DNA of 64,000 bases from Corythucha ciliata (taxonomy: Eukaryota; Arthropoda; Insecta; Hemiptera; Tingidae): positions 11,757,009 through 11,821,008 of the forward strand of contig CM075938.1 of the NCBI GenBank assembly GCA_038030265.1. The letters are read 5' to 3'. Under the pieces are notes generated by a model. That model was given only the letters and a program-made list of their open reading frames with translations. It had not been told where the DNA came from and ran no database searches. Positions 25,155 through 37,400 of the stretch are shown in pieces; within the stretch, counting starts at the first letter, position 1; each line of letters starts with the position of its first letter. A program made the translations under genes and the position numbers.

Positions 25155-28100
25155 ATGACAATGGGAGATGAAACACCAGTGACTTCGCTCATCATGCCAG
25201 TACTCATTCGTCCCATTCTTTCACAGGTGAGATAATTTCCTTGTATTTATTATCGAGTGCTCGGCTTAAAACCCAAACAACAAATTTAAAGCTCGAACGA
25301 CAGGATGTCATCGCGTCGCAAACCCTTAGAGCTGCCCTTTCCAAGGTTGAAACCGTTCACCCTGGTTTCACCTATGACTTTGTCGTCGGTATTATGCGAC
25401 ACCACGAACTGAGCGTCAATATGAACGAGAGTATGTTGCGACTCCAGGGGGCTGCCACGGATTCCGATGGTATGACTTTGAAAAAAAAAGTAGTGTAAAT
25501 GAATCACCGTTCGAGAGAAATTAATCACCGTGTAATTCCCAACAGTCGAGTACAGACTCTCAAGATCCGAGGACGCTTTTCAAGAACTCAACAGAAAGTC
25601 TGCCGCCTTGAAAAAAATTCTAAGTCGAATCCCCGACGAGATCACCGATCGAAAAACATTCCTAGAGACTATCAAGTAAGTTCACCGTGCGAGAGTTCGC
25701 GGAATTGGCTGTGCGTCCAATACCGTCGATTTCCTAGCACCACCGTCCATCATAATTGATAATTAAAATAGTACTTCCTTGGTTATTTTTTACAGAGAAA
25801 TTGCGAGTGCCATTAAAAAATTACTGGACGCAGTTAACGACGTCGCCGGATTTATACCAGGCCCTACTGGTAAACAAGCTTTGGAACAAAGAAAGCGTGA
25901 GTTCGTTAAATTCTCAAAACGATTTAGCAATACGCTAAAGGATTACTTTAAAGAAGGACAGTAAGTTGACGACGCGTCATTTCCTTTGTTCGTAACGGTC
26001 CGTATTTACATAGACCCCCCCCCCCCCGCCGCGAACCCATGGGAGTACAGGGACCAGTATGAAAATAATTCATCCTAAAGGGTGGATGCGGATGGGTGTG
26101 ATAATATTTTTAGGTAATTATCGGCCGCCAACAGAGTGGAAACCGACTCGAGCGTTCTGTATCAATTCGTACAATAGTTATTTCAAATCAAAGCTGTTAT
26201 CCGAAAAATCACAGTTCAACTGCTGGTATTCCGTGCTATTTTATGGCGTATTCGCAATTAGCACGTAGTTGGCTATTAGATGGCAAATTGTTGCACCCCT
26301 CAGCATCCCCTATTTGATGCATTGTTTTTTCTGAACGTGTAGAATCATTTCACCTGTCTTCGTAAAGAGTGTCAATCGAGACACTCGGATTTAGTTAGAA
26401 AGTGAAGAGCATTTTTCTTCTGAACGGAATATCTCGATGTTTCGAGGCCTAGAAGTATGGAAATTTGCAGTTCCTGTACGGCCAGAAATAAAACGCGGGA
26501 TGAAAAGGATTTTAACCGAGGGGGGGGGGTCCTCGACCCCTTCCCATAGTACCCCTCGCCAAACTTCGCACATGAATTTTGGCTCCATTTCTGCATCAAT
26601 ATTCGATTTCAAAGTCTAATTTTAATCTTCCGGAAGTTCTACAGTGACGTTAGATCTTGCTTTTCCCAATTTCATCCCTGAATTACCTTAAAACACATTC
26701 GAATTCTAAAGTGCTTTGGGGTTATTTTAGGGATAAAATTTGAAAAAACAAGATCTAACTTCCTGAAGATGAAAATTAGACTTTGAAATCGAATATTGTG
26801 CAGAAATGGAGCCAAAATGTATGTGCGAAGTTTAAGCGAGGGGTTAAGCGACTCGGTTGAGAGGGCGGGGCTACTTCTCATAGCCACAGCGCTATTTGAA
26901 AAGGGGTTGTGGCACGGCCTGCCGGGGAATATTCCGCTCTGTTAATCAACATTTTGGCTCCAGAAATTGTCCACCCAGAATTAACTTGTTCTGAAAAGCC
27001 ACAAAAACCAACTTGCCTTATAGCAGATCCCGATGCGTATTTACAGTCGATTTACGCCTCTAACTCGTACAGGGATTGTATCCAAAAATGTGCGGCCTGT
27101 CTGACCTGCCCTACAGATTCAGATCCCATGCCCTTTTTGTTTCATTTTTGTTCTATTTTCGCGTTGCCAAACCAATGAAATCCTACAATTAATATACGAA
27201 ACCTTATAAATAGCGTAGGACTCGTTTTATTGTTATTTGAGACTCATTAAGGCTCGTTTCACACATACGCGGTATCACTTAGCTCCCGCGTGACTCTGCT
27301 TTCTCCTCGAGGCTCGTACTACCGCTCATGTGTGAAGGTAAACGAGTTATCAACGCATCAGGCAAAACTGTGCCGCATAGAAAAACACGCCCCACGATGA
27401 ATGAATGAAATTTTAATTAGGAAAGGTTGTAGAAAGACGGGATAAAGTTGATTTGTGAAGGAAAATGCCAAACACCCGTCGAGGTCCTCAATTATTGTAT
27501 TTCAGGACTTTGGCTCTGAGGATGTTAGTACCGTAGCGAAACGTAGGCTGAAATAAAATAATTAAGGACCTCGACGGGTGTTTGGCATTTTCCTTCACAT
27601 AATATGTTGAAATTGGGAAAAGGTTAATTTGTGGTTTCAGAAGGCAACTTAGTGGCTAAAAAGCGATAATTCATGCCTAAAAGTTGGGGGAAAATCGCTG
27701 AAATTGTGAAAAACCCCAATGTCCTGTTCTTGTGTCGAGCACGGCTAAAAAGGCACAATTTTTGCGAAATTGCTAGTTTTAGGTCCTAATTCGAGCTAAA
27801 TTGCAAGTTTCAGGGCCTGCTTTTTTGATCAGGTAGCCAGCCACGACTGCGCCCATACTCTGACGAATAGCCGTGTGATTGCAACATTTAAGACGAATAA
27901 TCGCTAGTTCCTTTATTTAGGTTCTAATGTGAGCATTATTTCAAGCTTTCTGTTTGAATATCCGCGACATTGTAAGTTTCGGGTCTTCGGGTTTTAATTT
28001 AATCGAAATTCCAAGTTTTGTTTTTTCCGGAGTGGCGGAGCCAATAGGCTCCAACGGAGTCCAGAGCCTGACGAATACCCAGGAAATTGGAAGTTCCATG

Positions 28101-29160
28101 GCCGACTTTCCACGGCAATGTTGGGCTTAATTCCTGTGAAAATGCGTGCTTCACGTCTCATATTCGTAGTTCCTTACGGTTCGTTGTCAGGTTCAACCTC
28201 TCTGAGGCGTCACACGAAATTATGACACTGCTCGGTGGTTCGACCCAATCACTTTTTGAAGCGCTACCAAGAGGCGCTGCTAAGTGTTTGGCTCGCTACT
28301 CTGTGGCCTGACCATGTGGATTCCGCAACCAAATCTGGAAGTTATGCCCTTAAATTCAAATTACTTCACCAATCCGAAAACATTCTGATTCATAGACCTA
28401 GAAAAGGGCGGTGTCCTCACATAACATGACAGTCGTCCCCATCATCTGATCTTATTGGCTGGCCATCAACAGTACTACATTTTGCCCCCTATTGCTTGAC
28501 TCAAGAAGTCAATAATTCGAAACTTCATATCAAATTGAGTTTATAGTTTGCTCTTTAGCTCCAAAAAATCAACTAATTGACCAAAAACTGAACGATTTTC
28601 TTCCGGAATCTGAATGATTGGTCAAAATGGCAACTTGAATGTAACAACTGGCTGATTATCCAATAAACAGGCCAATTTAGCGCTATAAGCACTTATTTTT
28701 TAGTTAGCAAATGATACATACGTAATTATTCGTCCTCTACTTGTGGCGCAGTCAGTGGGACTACCCCCCCCCCCCAGCCCTTCTCGCTGGCACGAACATT
28801 GTAATTTTCCACCATGGCTGTCAACTTTGCTCCACAATTGTGTCCCCACGATCACCCCTACAATTTTGCCCCTGAAAATATCCCTAAACGATTTCACAAA
28901 AGCAAATAGGACCCAGAAGCAAATTTTTCGCTCCCTAAATCGATGGAGGGGGGGTTGAGACTTTCCGGTGGCACCTACAGCTTTCCATAAAAGCGAACAG
29001 ACGGGGCGTAAATACGGATCGTATTATTATTTTGGGTCCTTCACTATATATCTCTTTTTGTTTTCTGTTTCAAAGGAGTAACGCTGTGTTCGTTAGTGCC
29101 TTGTATTTAATACATCAGACCAATATGATTATGGTTACTGTCAAGAGCAAGTGTGAGTAG
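25155..29160 (+). CDS. PDCD10: Programmed cell death protein 10 (CCM3)
   Basis: Exons 25155-25226, 25292-25469, 25546-25675, 25796-25960, 29076-29160. All have GT-AG ends and consistent phases, giving 209 aa (family about 212). The N-terminal helical dimerisation part includes [12 protein letters not shown] and [10 protein letters not shown]. The C-terminal FAT-homology part includes [32 protein letters not shown] and [12 protein letters not shown], all close to vertebrate PDCD10. The protein is an adaptor: it dimerises with GCKIII kinases, joins the STRIPAK complex and binds CCM2, acting in Golgi positioning, junctions and tube formation. The start ATG is followed by a second in-frame ATG two codons on. 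The last intron (3.1 kb) holds several inverted-repeat elements. It converges on brn. Confidence 0.97.
25961..29075 (+). other. PDCD10 last intron, with foldbacks
   Basis: Contains C13 (26,015-26,027), an inverted repeat with ~160-bp arms (about 26,540-26,870), a hairpin at 27,247-27,357 (AAGGCTCGTTTCACACAT end), a 45-bp-arm hairpin at 27,463-27,598, traces of the AAAATTGAG array near 27,600-27,720, and C12 (28,764-28,775). No exon is needed to complete PDCD10. Confidence 0.6.
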
Positions 29161-29339
29161 AGAAAGTTCACGTTAATGATTTTATTTTTCGTAAAATGGT
29201 AAGAAGAGTATTAACCAGTAAAGACAATTAATAAGAATGAATTGTTATGCAAATGTTAATGTAAATATTTTAGAGTTATGCAAGTCTTGTATAAAGAGAA
29301 GTATTATTATTTATAAAGACAAATGTTGACAAAATATGA

Positions 29340-29345
29340 AATAAA
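29340..29345 (+). terminator. Candidate PDCD10 poly(A) signal
   Basis: AATAAA about 180 bases after the stop codon in AT-rich sequence. Confidence 0.55.
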
Positions 29346-29867
29346 AATATGGAAAAAATATTATAAACAATAATAAGGCCACTAATAACAATTTGTTGCT
29401 CCTTGTCTTTAAGGCGGTGTTCATACACTCATAGGGCTGTCAGTACACCCGAATCTACTGCCACCAATGTCAACCAACTTCGGCTACGCTAGTACCATCC
29501 ATTCTACCAATTTTCTCATCCATATCACAAGTTCCCTCATCCATTGCACAAGTATACTCATCCATAGCTCAAGTATCCTCATGCATAGCATAAGTAGTAC
29601 CCTCGAAAACTGCACCGACTAAGTAGACTGGACACAAAACTTACTACAATCAACCAACGCCTTCGGTTGAGCCTAAGGCGAGTCGTGGACTCAACTATTG
29701 GCGCCTGCCGAATCCAACTCGCCACGCGGGGGAGGCGTTAAGTCACTCAGGCTTGCCTGGTGTGATTATTAGCATCCTCCAACTGTATCTATATTTGAAT
29801 AAATCTTCCGTGTACGAATCATAAAAAAAATATATTCTCGATAGTAACGCAATTAGTCAGTTCAAAA
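29346..29867. other. Convergent intergenic spacer with ~23-bp minisatellite
   Basis: Between the PDCD10 and brn 3' ends. About four copies of CTCATCCAT-GCACAAGTA occupy 29,515-29,595. A short GC-richer block follows. No gene is seen. Confidence 0.5.
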
Positions 29868-31059
29868 TTATGCAGCTCCGGCGCTTTTCATTTCGTGCCA
29901 AACGGTCTGAACTTCTTCTGGATCGTCATAGCCGTGTGAAGCGATTACATAGCGGTAATCAGGGACGTTGAAGGGTTTCTTCGTAAAATAGAACTCTTCG
30001 CTGTGAACTGGAGCGATGTTCACCTTGCGAGCGACGAGTCCGAGGTAGACGTCGTCAAAACGAAAGTGTTTCGTGTAGAAACTACCGTAGTAGAATTTTT
30101 GAAGGGCTCGATTCGAAAGGAGAAACGCACCGGCGGTAACGTAGGACGGGTAACGATCGTAGGGATACTCGGCGAGGCTTATGTACCATTTGCTGGAATG
30201 GTGACGTTGGGGTGCTGACTTTGGAAAGACGTACCTTGACAATAACATAATATTGATAAACGTGGCATGGAAATGAAATTTAATGTAAAAATAATTACCC
30301 AGCGTAAAGCTCAGCGTCATCCGGAAGATCAATATCCAAAATTTGATTCAAGTGCCGACTACTACGGCCTGAGATACCACGTCTTCTTCTCTTACGCCTA
30401 ACTTCAGACTTGACTGGTATTTGAGGCATCTGAAGGTATTTGGGATAGTGCAACGGATTTCTAGCAAACTTCAACAAATTTTTAGTTGAAATGTAGAAAT
30501 CATCGTCGCTGAAGAAGTAAAATTTTGACTGAGGGCAAAATTTCACCGCCCAAGTCATCCCCATCATAGTCTTAATCGTATTATTGTAATAACTGTCCAT
30601 AAAATCCGCCTGAACTATATCGCCTTTATGTTCAATTTCCTCGTCTATCTCACGCTGCAGCTTCTCATCTTGCACTCGACCCAAAACAAACACCGTTCGA
30701 ATTTCCACGTCCGAAAATCGCCGCTCGAATCCCCAAGATCGCCGAATAGCTTGTCGTCGTTTGAAATGCGCCGGCGACGACTTCACAATGTAGACGAGAC
30801 GGAGACTCAAATCAGCCCCTTCGACTGAGCATTTCATGTCGCAGTTACTGGTAAATGAGTAATTGTACGAATTTATCGGCTTTCGCATGAATGCTCGCTG
30901 TTTCAGGGCAAAATCCACATATGGAGCGATGTCCTCGTTGAGAGGGTACTCGAAATTGTCGAAACTCGACTGAATGATGTAAGTAATTACTCCGAAGTAG
31001 TACAAAATGAAAATTACGACGACCGCGAGTATTTTTCGACACGTAGGTCGGAAAAACAT
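29868..31059 (-). CDS. brn: Beta-1,3-glycosyltransferase brainiac
   Basis: Two exons (30299-31059, 29868-30234) with a 64-nt intron give 375 aa. It is a type II Golgi protein: short cytosolic tail, membrane anchor at about residues 10-30, then a GT31 domain. The GT31 domain contains RRQAIRRSWG, the DDD metal-binding motif (185-187, in FFSDDDFYIS), SKWYISLAEYPYDR, YVTAGAFLLS, RFDDVYLG and a C-terminal VIASHGYDDPEEVQ. The last blocks match Drosophila Brn almost motif for motif. Brn adds beta-1,3-GlcNAc to mannosyl-glucosylceramide in arthro-series glycolipids and affects Notch/EGFR signalling and epithelial structure. An unusual basic insert (KSEVRRKRRRR and following, about residues 217-250) lies between the metal site and SKWYISL; I did not see an equivalent in the fly protein as I recall it. 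Confidence 0.95.
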
Positions 31060-31579
31060 TGTCGCGAAATGGTTAATCTCCCGATTTAATCAACGAAAGG
31101 ACTTTATCAGCGTCCTATCAAATTTATAAACTCACGCATTAGAAGTTCTCATCGCTTAAACGAAATTCACCAAAATTAGGCACTTTGTCGGCATCTTAAC
31201 ACTTCGATCGTCAATTTCTGATTACTTTGATTGAGATGATAAAGGGAGATGATGATGAAGAAAGGTGGAAAGACCTTCCCAGCCAACCGTCGCCGTTGGC
31301 AGTTGGTGCTGGTGGGAGCGTTCTAACGGGGATTTGTGACGTGTATGGCCGAGGAATCTCAGACACATTTCACGGATTTTATCGAAATTTAGAATGGGAT
31401 ACAAGGGAATTCTAAGGGAGGGGAGAGAAACAGATTCAGAAAATGCGTGCCATAAGAATCTAACCTTAGGCTACAAAACCGTGAATTCCACCTCGAAATC
31501 GTACTTTCTGCGAATTTCGGCTTGTCCTTGGAGTAAGGTTGCCAACTCAAAATAGTTTTAAAGTCCAAAATCTCCCAGG
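31060..31579. other. 5' flank of brn
   Basis: Upstream of the brn start. No other exon is recognised; short frames on both strands look like chance. Confidence 0.4.
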
Positions 31580-32790
31580 GGAAAAAAGCTCGAACAATGC
31601 TAACCACAAGAAGTTCTAACCACAAAAACATTGAAGCATAAAAAAACTTGAACCCCTAAAAGCTCGAACCACAGAAATATGTAACCCCACAAAGATCTAA
31701 CCACAAAAGCTCTAACGTAAAAAGCTCTGACCACAATAAAGTCCTCTAACCACAAAAAGCTCAAGCATCACGAACGTCAAGTTAAAGCCGTAACCGCAAA
31801 ATGTACTGACCTCAGTCAAGCTGTAACAGGAAAAAAACTCTATATAACCACAAGAAGCCTATTGACCACAAAAAGCTCTAGCCTCAAACAAATTGAACCA
31901 CGAAAACTTGAACTCCTAAAAGACCAAAATAACCGAAAGCTGCAACCCTAAGAAGCTTGAAAAACAAAAAACTCTTACCACAAGAAGATCTAACCCCAAA
32001 AGCTCTACCCTAAAAAAGATCGCATCACAGATAGCAGCAATAACCCCAACATGCTCTAACCACAAAACGTTTTAATCACAAATTGTTCTAACCACAAAAT
32101 GCTCTGACCACAACAAGCCCTGATCACAAAAACTACTAATCGAGAAAACTTTAACTCCAAAACGCTCTGACCTCAAAATGCTTTAACCATAAAATGCTCT
32201 AACCACAAAATGCCCTAACCACAAAATGCTCAAACCACGAAATGCTCATACCACAAAATGCTCTAACCTTTGAAAGCTCGCATCACAGAAAGCATCAATC
32301 CCAACCAGCAACCACAAAACCACTAACCAAGAATGCTCTAACTCCAAAAATGCTATAACCCCAAAATGTTCTAACCACAAAATGCTCCAACCACGAAATG
32401 CTTCAACCACAAAATACTCTAACCATAAAATGCTCTGACCACAACAAGCCCTGATCACACAAAGTCCAACTAAAGAAAAATTGAACCACAAAAACATGAA
32501 CCCAAAGAGATCAAACGCCGAAAGCTGCAACCTTAAAATGCTCTAACCACAAAATAAATGATCCACAAAAACCTTGAACCACAGAAAGCAGCAACCCAGT
32601 CGAACTGCGGAGAACGCACAAATAACAAAACGCTCCAACCACAAAAACCTAGCTAACTAAAAATGCACTAACCACAAAAGCTAAGATCCCAAAGAGCTCT
32701 GATCACATAAGACTTCAACTGCGAAAAGCCCCGACCACAGATAAAGTGAACCACAAAAACACCCGACTCCAAGGTTACGTAACTGAAGTC
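31580..32790. repeat. Degenerate tandem array, CTCTAACCACAAAATG type, ~20-bp unit
   Basis: Dozens of copies of AACCACAAAATGCTCT-like words at about 20-21-bp spacing. Reverse-complement relatives (TGTGGTTGGAGCTTTG) form the array at 52,480-53,130. A 94-codon minus frame here is array read-through. Confidence 0.85.
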
Positions 32791-32925
32791 GTTGCCGCGC
32801 ATCATTATTGCTATCAAAAACGAATGCAACAAAAATGTCAATCACACTGACGACAACAGCAACAATTGTAATATTAAATAAACTGATGAAGGAAGGATTA
32901 GTCGTTATTATAACTTGTTTTTTAG

Positions 32926-34220
32926 GCGTCGTACTTTCTCGTGCAGGGCGTCCTCGGAAACTCCTCTGTATACGCTCACCCAACCAGAAAATCATGGCAA
33001 GGCGGCCAAAAACGCCGCCATCACGGTGAGAATCCCTTATTAAACGACTAATACTCCGATCCCATGAAATAGCGATCTAGGCCAGGATGTAATCATTTTT
33101 CCTCAGAACCTCACTACAAATATTTAGGGTGCGTTTATCAGTGCAGTTATTCTACAGACAAAGCTGGGATAAGTCTGATTGCTATGGGCCTTTTTTTAAA
33201 CAGGGGCCTGATTCAATAACCTTTTTTCAAAAATCATATGTTTCCGTTCAGTTTTCTTAATTTCATGAATGAGATTTCATGTTTCTTTAAAGCAACGTTT
33301 CTATTTCCTTGGAGAATAAGGCCCCTGTAATGTAAAGTTATTCAATAGATAGCTATTCCATGAGATACCCAGTGTTTGATAAACCCACCCTTAGCCACAA
33401 AACTGTAATTTTAGAGCACCTACACCTTAAGCTTCTTAGAGATAGCTGACAATTCAAAACCAAACATTTATAGCCTCAGCATCTTCAAGCTGAGTGATCA
33501 TTCGGACAGTAATTAGGAATTAGGCCTCAGAGCCAGACCATTTTGTCATTATAGCCTCTATATAAAACGGCAAAAACTCCCGGGAATAATAGCTATTATT
33601 GGCACTAAAATTAGCAACAATAACGTATTCAGCAACGAGGAGTTACCTAATTCGAGATTAGTTGAAATAAATGACAGTGCTTCGTCTGCTCCTGTTTTTC
33701 AGTACAAAAACAGGCAATTTTGTGCCTTTAAAATTGACCATTCGGGAGAGATGCTGAGCCTCTACGGCACACAAATGACGGTTTTCTCTGAACCCGACTA
33801 CTCTTCCCGAAAAAAGTAAAGTAGGTGTGAATAAAACTGGCTATTCAACCGCCAACTAGGAATTATAAAAGCAACCCCGGAACCCCGGAATAAGCCGGTA
33901 TACCAGTTAGCCTCCGTTTTGCGGCGCTTAGAGTGTAAAATGGTGGCACACCATGATAGCCAACCTAATTCATGAAATTCCCCCTCTACCCATGAAATTC
34001 ATTCTATTTTTAGAAATCTTCGCCCGTTCTTGAAAATTTATCCCCGAAGAAAATAAAATCCGATGCTGTGATTTTACCACAAAAGTTGAACGAAACAACA
34101 CCGGAAAATAATTTCAAAAAACCACCCCCATCCGCACGGAAAATGACCAAGCCGAACACCTGGGAGACGGAATCAGATTCGTCCTCCACACCACAGTGCC
34201 AGGGCCGACCTCCCCAGTAG
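32926..34220 (+). CDS. Last two exons of an unidentified gene (partial)
   Basis: Exon 32926-33025 (acceptor TTTTTAG; donor ATCACG|GTGAGA) and exon 34014-34220 (acceptor TATTTTTAG; stop TAG) join in phase 0 and stay open for about 101 codons. Only one of the three frames of the first exon continues past the junction. The product is hydrophilic and rich in Lys, Pro and Ser (NHGKAAKNAAIT, LENLSPKKIKSDAV, KKPPPSARKMTKP, WETESDSSSTPQ), typical of a disordered tail. I do not recognise the family. Upstream exons are not found because the array 31.6-32.8 kb intervenes. A MITE lies in the intron. Confidence 0.5.
33125..33392. mobile_element. MITE with TTTATCA-bearing inverted ends
   Basis: The left end TTTAGGGTGCGTTTATCA and the right end (reverse complement CTAAGGGTGGGTTTATCA) match at 15 of 18 positions. 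The interior is AT-rich with further inverted matches. It lies in the intron of the unidentified gene. Confidence 0.65.
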
Positions 34221-34432
34221 AACTTGGTCCCCCATTTTCTTCCCTTTTTTTATTGCCCTCCCCGAATTCACTCGCTCGTTTCCGTTCTCGTTAAAATTGT
34301 AATTTCGGGAATTTTATTAAAGTTTCAAATCGTTTCCACCCAAATGTGCGTATTATCGACGATGTGATGCCTTTGGAGACATTTTATTTCCGCCGAATAA
34401 TTCACTGTTCGGAAGGAATCATGTCAGAGTAA
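34221..34432 (+). promoter_or_regulatory. 5' region of Trf2 with a minimal uORF
   Basis: Sequence between the previous gene's stop and the candidate Trf2 ATG. A three-codon upstream ORF (ATG TCA GAG TAA, 34421-34432) ends exactly where the candidate Trf2 ATG begins, giving TAAATG. If transcribed, it could regulate initiation. Confidence 0.4.
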
Positions 34433-37400
34433 ATGGGAGACATGAATTTGGTAAGTTATTTTTTCTCTTTTTCCTCTAAAAAATTTTTTAAAAGCGGCAT
34501 CGCTAAGTTTTCAAACTAATAATAACCAATTTTTCATTCACGCCTTTTAAAATATTTAAATTAGAGTGTTCTGGTCTAATAGGCAGCTCAAAAAAAGTAC
34601 TGTGTCCGACTCTCCCTAATAATGTTACTTTTTTCGGGGCCTCGATGCTTTTGAATTGGCAATTGTCCCTTAAAATGAATTTTTCAGTGAATAGAGTAAT
34701 TACGACCGAGAAAAACGTTGTGATGTACGAGTTTCCGGAGCGGTTTCCTTTGTCCGTGATACTGACCTAAAGTTTACAATTTCCCATAGAAATCGAACAA
34801 GAGCGTCAATGTGCAGTCCTAGTGGTTGAGCCCTTCAATTTTTAGTAGAAATACATCATGCATGCCCCGAAAATACATTTATAAATACATTGCACAATAA
34901 ATTCGGGACAGGTAACCTTCTCAATTGTAGAAAATTATTTTTTTCTCCTTGCGTTGCTCAATTTTACTGCTTAAAATTACGTTTATAAGAAGTATTAACT
35001 TAAGTAAGCCAGCAACTTGGCATCTGGAGTGTCCTTATTTTGTTTCTAATTCTGAAAGGGCTAGTGCTCTTTATAAATACACAGGGGTGCGGTTATTGTA
35101 GTTCCCCCACCCCTTTAAAAGTGTTTACCAAATTTTCTTGTCTCTAATTTAGCATGTGGGCGTTGCTTCTTGAAGATTGTTGCCGAATTGTAGGAAAAAA
35201 AAAAACAGTAGGACTGGTGTCTCGAGAGGTGTCAAAGACGTAATTAGCGTGGATAATTGGAACTGATAGCCTCTATCGTGCAATGCTATTTTATCTTTTT
35301 TAGCGTCTTCTTTCGAGGGCGTCTTCATTCGCTAATCCACTAGTTATCCCTCAAGAAGATTCAAACCGAATTTTTAACCATGCGATTTTTTTTTCTCATT
35401 TTGTTATTGTAGATGATGGCGACCATCGTTCAGGGCACGGCTATGAAACCCCTACAGAATGGATCAATCGTAGGCCATTTGGACGTCGACCAAGCATCAA
35501 GAGCGATGGTCGCTTCGACGACGACGACGACGACCCATATTTTCCAGTCGCCGCCGCCACCATTGCAAAGCACCCAACCCCAACAAACACCAATTCACGA
35601 ACAGCAGCAGCAACTGCAACAACAAGAGTTACAAGATCTGAAGTGCGAATCAAACGCTCAAGGGGGGCCAGACTCGAGTGAGACAATCGGTGTTGACTCA
35701 TTGAACAACGGTGTTTCGAATGAGGAAGTCGAACAAGAACCGGAAGTTGACATTGTTATTAATAACGTCGTGTGTAGTTTTAGTGTCAAGTGTCATCTGA
35801 ATTTGAGACAAATAGCCCTTACGGGCAAGCATGTTGAGTACAGAAGGGAAAATGGGGTAAGTCCCACTTAATTTTATCCCTGTTCGTGATAAATTCAACA
35901 GGTATCTTCGCTCTAATCAGACGTATTTTCGACCAATAAACCCCTAAACTACATTCTTTAGGAACTGTCGCTCTTGAAAGCTTGGCGAAGTAAGGGTTTT
36001 GATCCTCCACCAAGGGCGGTTCTACTGTAACAATTAAATATCCATAGCGTTGAGTAAAATTGACCATAGAACGTCCCTGTACACGTACAGGGGCTTTTAG
36101 CGTGCAGGGGAGGGGGTTAGGTATGCTCCTAATCTCTTAAAATATCCTATCATTCAATCTTTTGAGGTGAAACCTACAGATATGGAGATCATAAAAATGT
36201 CAGGGATTCTTTTGTTCCTGGACGAGGCCATTGGTAGGGGGGAAAACGGTAAAATCCCGTGGCCTGCTCAAAGTTCCAATGGAGACTAACATCCATCTAG
36301 GGTGTTAATCTTGATTACGGGGATGAATTTCCTGATTTCTTAGTGGAGTGAATGGTAATTTAAATCTTCCCCTTTGGTCTAACAAGCTATATGCTTCAAA
36401 AAACTGCTAATTTGTTACCATAAACTATCAAGTTCAGGAAAGGTGTGAACTGCAATATTTAGAGTAATATAAAGTAGGGATTTCGACCAGAATTCAGTTT
36501 TTTTTTGTTTTTTTTCGCTCATTTTATACGGAATTTCTTTCTCGAGAAACTGGAAATGGAACCCAAAAATATGGCTTAGGCTCGGTTCGACCACATGGAT
36601 TTAAAGCCCGTTTAACACTAAGTTGAGCTTAAGATCTTACTACCCAATCAGAAGGTCTGATCCAGCAAGGTCTTTGGAACATGTTCGGGGCAAAGTTGCC
36701 AAGGCCACAGCCAATAAGAGTTAAGTTGATTACATTAAATTGTCAAGTTCCATGGCAACTCTGCTCCGAACATGTTCCAAACACCTTGCTCGAACAGGCC
36801 TAGAATTTAGTATTTTGAATGCAAAACTGTTTGAAACTTTATCAACGCTTAAACGGGCATTGTCGACCGCGGCCCTAAGAAGTGGACATTTTGGCCCTGA
36901 CCTTTTTTACAACGAACAAAATAGGGATCGGACAAGGCAACGTTGCCGTAGAAATCCCGCCCCCGCCGGTCTATCAAAGCATATGTGGCTACGTAGCATC
37001 CAAGAATCTACCAATCATGTTCGAGATAACTTAGATGCCAGTGGGTGGATCCCACCCACGCTTATTGGATTTAGGCCGGTCGTCCACTGGTAGCGTTTTC
37101 GAGCGGCGCTTCAATGCGCGACCACAAGGTTACATCCCAAAGACTCAAATTGAAGGTGACATCGTCCACTGCAGGTTTTGCTTCAGTGCATTCAATTTAA
37201 GGCTTTAAAGGCCCGTTCACAAGCTCTATGTTTGTTTAATGTTATATTTTTAGGGTTTTCGCTTTTTTCTTCTTCTACTTCTTCGTTTCCTGAGCTTTCG
37301 CCTTCTTGCGCTGAAGGCATCGTCAGAGAACTTTTTTGGTTTGTCTTTATTTTAATTTAAAATAAATGCCTTCAGCACAAGAAGGCGAAAGCTCAGGAAA

